Shown: in pieces, positions 1 through 7,352 of the stretch | Layout: each line of letters starts with the position of its first letter | How positions within the stretch are numbered: the stretch's first letter is position 1 | From: Thermoplasmata archaeon | GTDB lineage: Archaea; Thermoplasmatota; E2; UBA202; JdFR-43 | Length of the DNA stretch: 13,783 bases | Reading direction: 5' to 3' | Assembly: GCA_021158865.1 (NCBI GenBank) | Contig: JAGGSX010000163.1 | Location: 1 to 13,783, forward strand | The notes under the pieces: model-generated | What the model saw: the letters and a program-made list of their open reading frames with translations, nothing else | The model's database searches: none | What the model was told of the DNA's origin: nothing | Made by a program: the position numbers and the translations under genes

Positions 1-211
1 TTTCTACCAGGGGAGTTATTTTCTTATTGATATGATGTGGTTTTCTTGATTTATCCCTAAAACTTTCTTTCCCTGGATGATGTGCTCTTTTATTCCATTT
101 CCATACAGTTTTTCTGCTTACTCCAAGAAATTCAGCGATTTCTTTTGTTTTCTTTCCTGACTTCTTTGCCATAACCATTATTCTCCTCATTTCTGGAGTA
201 ACACGTGACAT
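1..211 (-). CDS. IS481-like transposase, N-terminal part (cut by window edge)
   Basis: Reading leftwards from the ATG at 211 gives at least 70 residues, open to the window edge. They start MSRVTPEMRRIMVMAKKSGK and continue with a helix-turn-helix (KTKEIAEFLGVSRKTVWKWNK, residues about 21-41). A basic stretch with DKSRKPHHINKKITP follows near residues 53-67. An N-terminal HTH followed by a D(K/R)SRRPH-like motif is typical of IS481-type DDE transposases. The catalytic domain would lie outside the window, so whether the gene is intact cannot be judged. A purine-rich ribosome binding site (GGAGGGG, about 221-227) precedes the start. It sits in the loop of an inverted repeat. The family name is inferred from motifs; another HTH-bearing DDE family is possible. 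Confidence 0.7.
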   Translation of the reverse strand, partial: MSRVTPEMRRIMVMAKKSGKKTKEIAEFLGVSRKTVWKWNKRAHHPGKESFRDKSRKPHHINKKITPLVE

Positions 212-243
212 TTCCCATTCCCCTCCTATAAAGAATGGGAAAT
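210..243. repeat. 11-bp perfect inverted repeat over the transposase RBS and start
   Basis: Positions 210-220 (ATTTCCCATTC) are exactly repeated in inverse at 233-243 (GAATGGGAAAT), with a 12-nt spacer. In the transposase mRNA (minus strand) this folds into a hairpin. The Shine-Dalgarno lies in the loop, and the AUG overlaps the base of the 3' arm. Such a structure could limit transposase translation, or the repeat could be a binding site for the transposase. It could also be part of the element's terminal sequence, but only one end is visible. Confidence 0.6.
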
Positions 244-287
244 TGATTTAAGAAATGTTACCGATCTGTGTTTACTTTACATTTTGA

Positions 288-299
288 AAAATTTATTAT
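288..299 (+). promoter_or_regulatory. TATA-like box of the fdhA gene
   Basis: The AT-only stretch AAATTTATTATA ends 24 nt before the fdhA ATG. This is where an archaeal TATA box sits when transcription starts at or next to the start codon. No Shine-Dalgarno is seen before this ATG, which fits a leaderless transcript. It lies about 45 bp beyond the transposase inverted repeat, so it could sit in or near the end of the insertion element. Confidence 0.5.
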
Positions 300-322
300 A
301 TCCTTGCTTCATGCATATTTGA

Positions 323-2386
323 ATGGAAGAAAAAATTGTTGATATAATTTGTCCTTATTGCGGCGTAGGATGTAATATTGAACTTGCTGTTAAAAATGGA
401 AAGGCTGTCAAAACTTTGGTAAAGGGAAGAAATCCTGAAGTTAATGGTAAATTTATATGTATAAAAGGGTTGACAGTTCATGAACTGCTGAATCACCCTG
501 ATAGACTTAAAAAGCCTATTATTAGAGAAGGAAATAAATGGAAGGAAGTTTCATGGGATGAAGCAATTTCTTTTTCTGTCAGTAAATTGAAGGATACACT
601 ATCAAAATATGGTGGCAACTCCATTGGAGTTTTATGCTCTGGAAAAATTTTGAATGAGGAAGCATATATTTTGCAGAAATTTGCCCGCATTGTTCTTAAA
701 ACAAACAACATCGATACCTGCGCCCGCCTGTGCCATTCGCCTTCTGAAGTTGGATTGAGCAAAATGCTTGGTTATGGTGCTGTAAGTATATGGTGGCCAG
801 ATTTTCTTAAAACAGAAACCGTTATGGTTGTCGGAGCAAACACGAGGGCGACGCATCCGGGGATATGGAATATACTGAAAAAGAGGAGCAATAGATTTAA
901 TTTGATAGTTGCAGACCCATGTAAAACACCTATATCGAGAGAAGCAGAAGTAAGGCTTATGCCAAAACCTGGCACAGATGTTATATGGCTTGGTGGACTT
1001 GCAAGAATAATTTATGAAAAAGGGCTATATGATAAAGAATTTATCAAAAGACATACCATTGGATTTGATTCATTTGTTAAAAGCCTTGGAAAATTTTCTA
1101 AAAAATATGTTGAAGACGTTTCAGGAATCAAATGGAAAGATTTGGAGAAGGCGGCAGAGCTCATTGGAGGAAAGAGAACGATATTTATATGGGGGATGGG
1201 ATTGACACAGCATTCTCATGGAACGCAGAATGTAATGGCTTTAACATCTATAGCGCTTATGACAGGAAATATTGGTAAAGAAGGATGTGGAGTTGCTCCA
1301 TTGAGAGGACAGAATAATGTTCAGGGTGCTGTTGATATGGGAGCTCAACCAGATGCTTTAACCGGGCATAATCCTTTGAATGATCCTGGCGTAATAACTC
1401 ATTTTGAAGGGATATGGAATGAAAAAATTCCTGCAGAGAAAGGACTATCTGCTACAGAGATGATTCATGCAATACTTGACGAAAAAATAAAGGCATTGTA
1501 TGTAGTTGGAGAAAATCCAGCATTGGGTGAGCCACAGAGTAGTTTTGTTAACTGGATGCTCAAAAGATTGGATTTTCTTATCGTTGAGGACATATTTATG
1601 ACTGAAACAGCAAAACTTGCCCATGTTGTTTTACCGGCTGCAATGATTGGTGAAAAAAGAGGAGTTGTAACAAATGCTGCAAGAAGAATGCAATTTACAG
1701 AAAAAGCTGTCGAGCCACCAGGAGAAGCAAAGCCAGACTGGTGGATAATAACAAAGATAGCAAATTCTATGGGCATGGAATGGAAATATAGTAATACAGA
1801 AGAAATATGGAACGAAATAAGAAAGGTGGCACCAATTTTTTCTGGAGTTACACATAAAAGGCTTAGAGGCAGTCATGGATTATTCTGGCCTGTTTTTTCT
1901 GAAAAACATGCTGGAACACCAAAATTATATACAGATGGTTTTACTTTTAGAGATAGAAGAGCTAGATTCTATCCAATTAAACCTCCTGAATATGTTATGA
2001 CCCCTACAGATGAATACCCATTCATATTGATTACTCGAAGACTCTATCCTCATTTTAATACTGGAGAAATGACAAGGCGTTCAAAATTGCTTGTCGCCGC
2101 TGGTGGTAAGCCATTTGTTGCCATGAATCCCGAAGATGCTTCCCATCTCGGGCTTGAAGATGGTGAAGCTATTAGAATATCATCACCCTATGGTTCTGTT
2201 ACATGTCCTCTTGCTTTAAAAGGAGATGTTGAAATTCCTAAAGGTTATCTTTCTGTTCCAATACATTTCTTTAATGTTTGTAATCTTAACAGGCTTACAA
2301 GCACATATCCTTTAGACCCACAGGCTAAAATGCCTTCTCTCAAAGTAATAATTGTTAGAGTGGAAAAAATAAATAAACTTGCGTAA
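323..2386 (+). CDS. fdhA: Formate dehydrogenase-like molybdopterin oxidoreductase, Cys type
   Basis: This 687-residue protein has the layout of the FdhF/FdhA catalytic subunit, probably oxidising formate to CO2 at a Mo- or W-bis-MGD centre. Residues C10, C13, C17 and C46 form the N-terminal [4Fe-4S] site, followed by the conserved K48. The metal ligand is C137 (codon TGC, not selenocysteine), followed by H138 in ARLCHSP. R328 in PLRGQNNVQG matches the substrate-binding arginine of E. coli FDH-H. Residues about 570-687 form the C-terminal dinucleotide-binding domain, with RRLYPHFNTGEMTRRS. Length is close to single-subunit FdhF (about 715). The start is firm because the codon just before the ATG is TGA. 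There is no Tat signal, so the protein is probably cytoplasmic. No beta subunit, hydrogenase or F420-linked partner is visible, so its electron acceptor is unknown. The substrate is inferred from family; related oxidoreductases cannot be fully excluded. Confidence 0.85.
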   Translation: MEEKIVDIICPYCGVGCNIELAVKNGKAVKTLVKGRNPEVNGKFICIKGLTVHELLNHPDRLKKPIIREGNKWKEVSWDEAISFSVSKLKDTLSKYGGNSIGVLCSGKILNEEAYILQKFARIVLKTNNIDTCARLCHSPSEVGLSKMLGYGAVSIWWPDFLKTETVMVVGANTRATHPGIWNILKKRSNRFNLIVADPCKTPISREAEVRLMPKPGTDVIWLGGLARIIYEKGLYDKEFIKRHTIGFDSFVKSLGKFSKKYVEDVSGIKWKDLEKAAELIGGKRTIFIWGMGLTQHSHGTQNVMALTSIALMTGNIGKEGCGVAPLRGQNNVQGAVDMGAQPDALTGHNPLNDPGVITHFEGIWNEKIPAEKGLSATEMIHAILDEKIKALYVVGENPALGEPQSSFVNWMLKRLDFLIVEDIFMTETAKLAHVVLPAAMIGEKRGVVTNAARRMQFTEKAVEPPGEAKPDWWIITKIANSMGMEWKYSNTEEIWNEIRKVAPIFSGVTHKRLRGSHGLFWPVFSEKHAGTPKLYTDGFTFRDRRARFYPIKPPEYVMTPTDEYPFILITRRLYPHFNTGEMTRRSKLLVAAGGKPFVAMNPEDASHLGLEDGEAIRISSPYGSVTCPLALKGDVEIPKGYLSVPIHFFNVCNLNRLTSTYPLDPQAKMPSLKVIIVRVEKINKLA

Positions 2387-2426
2387 AACATTAATTCTTG
2401 AAGTTATTTCCCTTTGTTGACCTAAA

Positions 2427-4001
2427 ATGAGAGTAAGTACTGTTGAGCAGATGCGGAATATGGATAAAAGAGCTATGGAGGAATATGGAATTGAAGGAAA
2501 ATTGCTTATGGAGAATGCCGCCCACGCCGTCTATTTTATAATTTTGAAAGTTATAGGCAATGTTCGAGGAAAGAATTTTGTAACATTTGCCGGACCAGGA
2601 AACAATGGTGGAGATGCAATAGCAGTATCAAGAAAATTGTATTCAAATGGAGCAAATGTGAAGATATATTTAATGAGCGATCCTGAAAAATATAAGGGTC
2701 ATACAAGAATGAATTATGAAATTGCCGAAAAGATAGGAATACCCATAGAGCAATTTATGGGTGATAATGCAATTGTTAGAAAAAACATAACTACAGCAAA
2801 TGCAATAGTTGATGGAATATTAGGCACAGGAACTTCAAGAAATGTTGAGGGAAAATATGCTGAAGCGATAAAAATAATAAATGAAAGCGGAAAAACTGTA
2901 TTTTCTGTCGACATCCCATCTGGAATAGATGGAAATACTGGAAAAGTTATGGGAATTGCCGTTAAAGCTGATTATACAGTAACATTTGGATTGCCAAAAA
3001 TAGGAAATATACTTTATCCTGGGTATGAATATTGCGGTAAATTGTATACATCCCATATATCATTTCCTCCAAAAAATTATGAAGATAGAGAAATAAAGGT
3101 TATGATAAATGAACCAACAAAACTTCCTCTAAGGATGAAAGATGGGCATAAAGGAACTTTTGGGGATGCGCTTTTCATTGCGGGGGCGGGAAAGTATTAT
3201 GGGGCGCCCTATTTTTCGTCCATTTCATTTTTAAAAGCAGGTGGCGGTTATTCACGCCTTGCGTCGCCAAAATCTGTTATTCCATTCATAGGTGTTGAAG
3301 GTAGAGAAATAGTCTTTCATCCTATGTTAGAAACAGAAGATGGAAGCATAAGTTATATTGCCAGAGATGAGATTTTGGAAATCGTTAAAAATGTGGATTT
3401 TGTAGTCATAGGTCCAGGAACATCGCTGAATGAAGAAACACAAAAGTTAATTCTCGATTTAATTCCACAGATTGACAAACCTCTTCTAATTGATGGAGAT
3501 GGATTAACTGCATTATCAAAAAATGTTGATATTTTAAATGAAAGAAATGCCGAAACTGTTATAACACCTCATCTTGGAGAGATGTCTCGTCTTGTAAATA
3601 AAAATATAAAAGAAATTTTAGACAATAGAATAGAGATTGCCAGAAACTTTGCATCTAATTATAACACCATTGTAGTTTTGAAAGGAGCACATACTCAAGT
3701 TGCCATGACGGATGGCAGAGTTTATATAAACCTTTCTGGCAATTCTGGAATGGCAACTGCTGGGTCGGGTGATGTTCTTACAGGCACAATTGCTGCAATG
3801 TATGGATTGGGATTAAAATTTGAAGATGCTATTCGTATGGGAGTTTTTGTTCATGGATTTTCTGGGGACATTGCTGCAGAAAGAAAGGGGGAGGATGGGA
3901 TAACTGCGAGAGATATAATGGAATTTTTGCCTGAAGCGGTAAAAAAAATTAGACAGAATTTGGAAGAGGTGTGGAATAGATATAAAGTGGAGGTTATATG
4001 A
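2427..4001 (+). CDS. nnr: Bifunctional NAD(P)H-hydrate epimerase / ADP-dependent dehydratase
   Basis: Repairs damaged (hydrated) NADH and NADPH. The N-terminal YjeF_N domain (about 1-220) interconverts the R and S epimers, and the C-terminal ribokinase-like domain (about 228-515) dehydrates the S form using ADP. The N domain shows the loop GPGNNGGD (56-63) and VDIPSGIDGNTG. The C domain shows HKGTFGDALFIAGAGKYYGA, LLIDGDGL, VITPHLGEMSRL, LKGAHTQ and NSGMATAGSGDVLTG, with catalytic D449. At 524 residues it is normal for the fused archaeal/bacterial form. It follows fdhA by 40 bp with no clear TATA box, so co-transcription is likely. Its TGA overlaps the ATG of the next gene as ATGA. The neighbourhood of two oxidoreductases fits a cofactor-repair role. 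Confidence 0.95.
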   Translation: MRVSTVEQMRNMDKRAMEEYGIEGKLLMENAAHAVYFIILKVIGNVRGKNFVTFAGPGNNGGDAIAVSRKLYSNGANVKIYLMSDPEKYKGHTRMNYEIAEKIGIPIEQFMGDNAIVRKNITTANAIVDGILGTGTSRNVEGKYAEAIKIINESGKTVFSVDIPSGIDGNTGKVMGIAVKADYTVTFGLPKIGNILYPGYEYCGKLYTSHISFPPKNYEDREIKVMINEPTKLPLRMKDGHKGTFGDALFIAGAGKYYGAPYFSSISFLKAGGGYSRLASPKSVIPFIGVEGREIVFHPMLETEDGSISYIARDEILEIVKNVDFVVIGPGTSLNEETQKLILDLIPQIDKPLLIDGDGLTALSKNVDILNERNAETVITPHLGEMSRLVNKNIKEILDNRIEIARNFASNYNTIVVLKGAHTQVAMTDGRVYINLSGNSGMATAGSGDVLTGTIAAMYGLGLKFEDAIRMGVFVHGFSGDIAAERKGEDGITARDIMEFLPEAVKKIRQNLEEVWNRYKVEVI

Positions 4002-5008
4002 AAGCGTGGACGATTGAAGAGCAAAAACCTATTGAAAAAAATCCCTTGAAGTTGGTTGAGTATCCATGTCCTGAACCAAAAGAACATGAGATAAGAGTTA
4101 AAGTTGAATATTGTGGAATATGCAGAACTGACTTGCATATAGTGGAGGGAGATATCCCCCTTCATAAGAAACCCATAATCCCGGGGCATGAAATTGTCGG
4201 CATTGTGGATAAAGTAGGTAAAAATGTCAAAAAATATAGGGCTGGAGATAGAGTTGGCATCAGCTGGCTTAACTGGACATGTGGAAATTGTAAATATTGT
4301 AAGAGAGGTGAAGAAAATTATTGCCGTTACATAAAAAGAACAGGATGGGATGCTGATGGAGGATTTGCAGAATATGTAGCGGTCAATGAAGATTTTGCTT
4401 TTGATTTAAGAAATATGGGCATGGAGCCAGAGAGCATGGCGCCTCTTATGTGCCCTAGAGTTGCAGGATATTTTGCATTCAAACTTGCGAGAGGTGACAA
4501 AATTAAAAAACTCGGAATGGTGGGGTTTGGACCCACTGCCTATTATATTTTAAGAATTGCAAAGCATATTGGATTAAAAGTTTATATAAGCACAAGAAGC
4601 GAGGAGCATAGAAAATCTGCAAAAAAGTATGGTGCAGATTGGATTGGCAATATATATAGCCAGAATTTTCCTGAAAAGGTAGAATCAATAATATATTTTC
4701 CTCCAACAGGCAAACTTGTAGAAAAGTGTTTAGAAAATCTTGATATATCTGGCACACTCGTTCTTGCTCCTGTTACAATAAACTCTTTCATAGAGATAAA
4801 AGATTATACCAATAATTTATGGGGAAAAAGAATTGAAACAGTGTATCAGGTGAGACGTGATTATGGTAGAGAATTTTTAGAGATTGCTAAAGAGATAAAG
4901 CTTGATATAGAAAAAGAAATAGTTGAATTTAAAGATTTGCAGAATGCATTAAAAAGAATGAAAACAGGAAATATAAAAGGCATGGTTCAAGTTCTAAAAG
5001 TTGCTTGA
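3998..5008 (+). CDS. Zinc-dependent alcohol dehydrogenase family protein
   Basis: A 336-residue medium-chain dehydrogenase. The GroES-like N domain carries the catalytic zinc ligands C42 (CGICRTDLH, with T44 and H47 for proton relay), H64-E65 and C152. Four structural-zinc cysteines are present: C95, C98, C101 and C109. The Rossmann domain has GFGPTA (176-181). The second beta strand ends in STRS rather than an acidic residue, which hints at NADP(H) preference (inference). It probably interconverts an alcohol and an aldehyde, but the substrate cannot be read from sequence. Its ATG overlaps the nnr stop (ATGA), so translation is coupled. Its 3' end overlaps the convergent mobA gene by 15 bp. 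Confidence 0.9.
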   Translation: MKAWTIEEQKPIEKNPLKLVEYPCPEPKEHEIRVKVEYCGICRTDLHIVEGDIPLHKKPIIPGHEIVGIVDKVGKNVKKYRAGDRVGISWLNWTCGNCKYCKRGEENYCRYIKRTGWDADGGFAEYVAVNEDFAFDLRNMGMEPESMAPLMCPRVAGYFAFKLARGDKIKKLGMVGFGPTAYYILRIAKHIGLKVYISTRSEEHRKSAKKYGADWIGNIYSQNFPEKVESIIYFPPTGKLVEKCLENLDISGTLVLAPVTINSFIEIKDYTNNLWGKRIETVYQVRRDYGREFLEIAKEIKLDIEKEIVEFKDLQNALKRMKTGNIKGMVQVLKVA

Positions 5009-5578
5009 TAACAAATTTTGCATCAAATTTAAATCTTCGAGAGTATTTACATTGAAGAAAGTTAAGGGATTCATTTTTTCTGCTTTTAGGTAGATTACAT
5101 CATTACATCTTTTTATGGCAGAATGAAGCGATGGTTTTTTGCCCATCAACTCTTCTTCAAAAAATGATATAATTTTTGGAGAATAGTAAGCATGCAATGG
5201 CTCTAAATAACCATTTCTCCACATTGGAACAACTGCACTGTGGGATGTATATTTCATCATTTTTTCTATTTCCTTTCTCTGAATAAATGGCATATCTCCG
5301 CCAAAAATGAAAACACCTCTATTCAAATTTTTGAGTATAGAAATTATAGAGGGAAGAATCCAGTTAGATTTATCAATTATAAAGCGTGTGGATACTGGAA
5401 ATTCATATTTTGAATAAACAATCACCTCTAACTTCATATTCTTCAAATTGTTTACCACAAAATCAATTAATCTCATATTTTCTTTTACTGCCTTTATATG
5501 CTTATTCGGTAATCTCTTTGAATTTCCAACAAGAACAACAGCTATATGCTCATCAAAGAGAATATTTTCTTTCTTCAT
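4994..5578 (-). CDS. mobA: Molybdenum cofactor guanylyltransferase-like protein
   Basis: A 194-residue nucleotidyltransferase-fold protein expected to transfer GMP from GTP to molybdopterin, giving the MGD form used by DMSO-reductase-family enzymes such as the fdhA product. MobA-like landmarks are GGDMPF (D95 would bind the metal), EPLHAYYSP in place of the usual PL-x-A-x-Y, SLHSAI, and FFNVNTLEDL near the C terminus. The N-terminal nucleotide loop is atypical: LVGNSKRLPNK (16-26) rather than LAGG-x-S-x-R-x-G, keeping S20, R22 and K26. A short GGTGAT-type ribosome binding site lies just before the start. The gene points towards the fdhA-nnr-adh group and overlaps its last gene tail to tail. 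Another MobA-like NTP transferase is the main alternative. Confidence 0.75.
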   Translation of the reverse strand: MKKENILFDEHIAVVLVGNSKRLPNKHIKAVKENMRLIDFVVNNLKNMKLEVIVYSKYEFPVSTRFIIDKSNWILPSIISILKNLNRGVFIFGGDMPFIQRKEIEKMMKYTSHSAVVPMWRNGYLEPLHAYYSPKIISFFEEELMGKKPSLHSAIKRCNDVIYLKAEKMNPLTFFNVNTLEDLNLMQNLLSSNF

Positions 5579-5649
5579 TTTATCACCCGCATTTCTATAA
5601 ATGATTGTATAATATCATTAATGGATATAAGAATATTAATGAAGCAATA

Positions 5650-5662
5650 TGAAAAAATTTTA
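5650..5662 (-). terminator. U-tract downstream of tRNA-His
   Basis: On the minus strand, a run of AAAATTTTTT begins about 8 nt past the tRNA 3' end. Archaeal RNA polymerase commonly stops at such U-rich tracts without a hairpin. Support is only the base run and its position. Confidence 0.4.
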
Positions 5663-5669
5663 ACAAGTA

Positions 5670-5741
5670 GGCCCGAGCCGAGATTTGAACTCGGGACAAG
5701 GGATCCACAGTCCCTTATGTTACCGCTACACCACTCGGGCC
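5670..5741 (-). tRNA. tRNA-His (anticodon GTG)
   Basis: The minus strand folds as a full cloverleaf. The acceptor stem GCCCGAG pairs with CTCGGGC. The D arm is GTGT/ACAT, and the anticodon stem AGGGA/TCCCT encloses the loop CTGTGGA with anticodon GTG. The T arm is CCGAG/CTCGG with loop TTCAAAT. The base before the acceptor stem is G (G-1) and the discriminator is C73, the extra pair that marks tRNA-His for histidyl-tRNA synthetase. No CCA is encoded and there is no intron. The gene is 72 nt including G-1 and C73. Confidence 0.97.
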
Positions 5742-5765
5742 ATTTATGAAGCATAATAATCCAAT

Positions 5766-5800
5766 TTTTATTTAAATATTATGCACAAAAAGTTAAATAT
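5766..5800. promoter_or_regulatory. TATA-like boxes between tRNA-His and the radical SAM gene
   Basis: Two AT boxes lie between these divergent genes. The palindromic TATTTAAATA (5769-5778) is centred about 32 nt upstream of the tRNA 5' end, suitable for a tRNA promoter with a leader of a few bases. GTTAAATAT (5792-5800) is centred about 21 nt before the radical SAM ATG. Since the first box is symmetrical, it could also serve the rightward gene. Confidence 0.5.
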
Positions 5801-5816
5801 GGAATGATATAAGAAT

Positions 5817-6863
5817 ATGAAAAAACTACCAAAGAATTCATTTTACACAAAAAAATTTCCAGAAGGATGTAAATACTGCCAGCGCGGTTCAAAAATGGTT
5901 TTGCTTGTTACAGGGTTATGCCATACAAACTGCTTTTATTGCCCTCTTTCTGAGAAGAAGAAAAATAAAGATGTCATATATGCAGATGAAATGTTGATTA
6001 AAAGCAAGGAGGATATAATAGAAGAAGCAGAACTAATAGAAGCAGAGGGCACAGGAATAACGGGCGGCGACCCCCTGCTGGTTGTTGATAGAACAGTTGA
6101 CTTCATAAAATTGCTGAAAGAAAATTTTGGAAAGGAGCATCATATACATCTTTATACATCCATGCTCAGTTTTGATAAAATTAAAAAAGTTGTTGAAGCT
6201 GGCTTGGATGAGATACGTTTTCATCCTTCTTTTGAGTTATGGAATAGAATAGAGGAAACAAATTTCAGGGATGTTATTAAAAATGTTGGAATAGATGTTG
6301 GAATGGAAATACCAGTTATTCCTCATCTTAGAGAAGAGATAAAGCATTTATTGAAAGAAGTTGATAAATTTGGCTTGGACTTCATAAATTTGAATGAATT
6401 AGAATTTTCATATACAAATGTAGATGCTTTATCAAAATTCGGTTATGTTGCAAAAAATGATGTTTCTTCTGCTGTTAAAGGAAGTGAAGAATTGGCTTAT
6501 GAAATTCTGGATTGGGGGATAGAAACACCTTTGCATTATTGTTCTGCTTCTTTTAAAGATGCAATTCAATTGAGAAATAGAATAGCAAGGAGAGCAAGAA
6601 ATGTTGCAAAAATTTATGAAATCATAACGGAAGATGGGACATTAATGAAAGGAATAGTAATTGCTGGCAGGAAAGAAATAAAAAAAATAAAAGATAAATT
6701 CGGAATAGAGGATGCAATGATTAAATGGAATGAAGAAATGAATAGGATAGAAACCTCTCCTTTTATAGTTGAAGAAATTGCCCCGCATATTCCATATAAA
6801 TGCTATGTAATAGAAGAATATCCAACTGCAGATAGACTTGAAGTGGAAAGAATACCATTATAA
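5817..6863 (+). CDS. COG2108-type radical SAM protein of unknown function
   Basis: A 348-residue radical SAM protein related to pyruvate formate-lyase activating enzymes. The cluster motif is C35-x3-C39-x2-C42 (CHTNCFYC), and GGDP at 83-86 is the SAM-binding GGE-like element. A second cysteine pair, C18-x2-C21 (EGCKYCQRGS), precedes the radical motif and could bind a metal. The downstream beta strands HIHLYTSM, EIRFHPS, GMEIPVIPH and FINLNELEF fit a TIM-barrel core. A later YCSASFKDAIQLRNRIARRA segment keeps another cysteine, and the last 80 residues form a separate C-terminal part. I recognise the family as an uncharacterised archaeal group (COG2108) and assign no reaction. The ATG is 21 nt after a TATA-like box with no strong Shine-Dalgarno. 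Confidence 0.85.
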   Translation: MKKLPKNSFYTKKFPEGCKYCQRGSKMVLLVTGLCHTNCFYCPLSEKKKNKDVIYADEMLIKSKEDIIEEAELIEAEGTGITGGDPLLVVDRTVDFIKLLKENFGKEHHIHLYTSMLSFDKIKKVVEAGLDEIRFHPSFELWNRIEETNFRDVIKNVGIDVGMEIPVIPHLREEIKHLLKEVDKFGLDFINLNELEFSYTNVDALSKFGYVAKNDVSSAVKGSEELAYEILDWGIETPLHYCSASFKDAIQLRNRIARRARNVAKIYEIITEDGTLMKGIVIAGRKEIKKIKDKFGIEDAMIKWNEEMNRIETSPFIVEEIAPHIPYKCYVIEEYPTADRLEVERIPL

Positions 6864-6876
6864 TTTGCTTGGCTAA

Positions 6877-6885
6877 ATTTAAATA
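6877..6885 (+). promoter_or_regulatory. TATA box of the zinc-ribbon/EF-1beta pair
   Basis: ATTTAAATA is centred 25 nt upstream of the ATG at 6906, just after the radical SAM stop codon. No Shine-Dalgarno precedes the ATG, so a leaderless transcript is likely. Confidence 0.6.
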
Positions 6886-6905
6886 TGAAAATGTTATAAC
6901 AAAGC

Positions 6906-7067
6906 ATGCTTGAAGGAAGATGCATAAGCTGTGGTAGAGGACTTGCAGAGGAAGGAAGCGTTGAATTTCCGTGTCCAGAATGTGGTTTCATAATAAAAAG
7001 ATGTAGAACATGCAGGGACAGAAGTGCTGAATATGTATGCCCGCAATGTGGCTTCAGGGGGCCATAA
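6906..7067 (+). CDS. Small zinc-ribbon protein, HVO_2753/COG2888-like
   Basis: A 53-residue protein with four CxxC-type knuckles: CISC (6-9), CPEC (23-26), CRTC (33-36) and CPQC (44-47), the second and fourth each followed by GF. Eight cysteines are enough for two zinc sites. This is the pattern of the small archaeal zinc-ribbon proteins described as probable RNA-binding and often encoded beside EF-1beta. Here it ends one base before the EF-1beta ATG, matching that arrangement. Binding to rRNA or a role in translation is inferred from family and neighbourhood, not from a visible active site. Confidence 0.88.
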   Translation: MLEGRCISCGRGLAEEGSVEFPCPECGFIIKRCRTCRDRSAEYVCPQCGFRGP

Positions 7068-7068
7068 A

Positions 7069-7329
7069 ATGGGAAATGTTATATTAAAAATAAAGCTCAT
7101 GCCATGCGATGCCACCACCGACATGGAAAAATTAAAAGAGGATGTAAAAAAAGTTGTTCCAGAATATGCTGATGTTAAGAAAATGGATGTTGTTCCAATT
7201 GCTTTTGGGTTGAAAGCTTTGATGCTTCATGTCATAATGCCAGATCAAAGCCCAGATGAACTGATTGAAAAACTTGAAGGAATAGAAGGAGTGGCAAATG
7301 TCAGCATAGATGAATTAAGCTTGATATGA
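7069..7329 (+). CDS. ef1b: Translation elongation factor 1-beta (archaeal)
   Basis: Encodes 86 residues from the ATG at 7069. This is the nucleotide exchange factor that replaces GDP by GTP on aEF-1alpha. Archaeal forms are single-domain alpha-beta sandwiches of about 88-90 residues. Landmarks are the N-terminal strand MGNVILKIKLMPCDATTDM, the central PIAFGLKALMLHVIMPD, and the C-terminal EKLEGIEGVANVSIDELSLI. The frame is open upstream to 7024, but those residues would overlap the zinc-ribbon gene and do not belong to the family. The ATG one base after the preceding TAA is therefore chosen. It is probably translated from the same mRNA as the zinc-ribbon gene. Confidence 0.95.
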   Translation: MGNVILKIKLMPCDATTDMEKLKEDVKKVVPEYADVKKMDVVPIAFGLKALMLHVIMPDQSPDELIEKLEGIEGVANVSIDELSLI

Positions 7330-7352
7330 TTGTTTTTAATTTGCATTGATTT

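Noticed and set aside
731..733. Possible selenocysteine at the FdhA metal-ligand position
   Set aside because: The codon is TGC, a plain cysteine; no in-frame TGA is present in the gene.
1465..1776. Antisense reading frames inside fdhA, nnr, pyrC and the helicase (for example 1465-1776, 11210-11551, 12055-12396)
   Set aside because: They are out-of-frame shadows of well-supported genes, with no recognisable domains and no promoter or ribosome binding sites of their own.
7024..7068. Upstream in-frame extension of EF-1beta
   Set aside because: It overlaps the zinc-ribbon gene in another frame; the family begins at the MGNV methionine.
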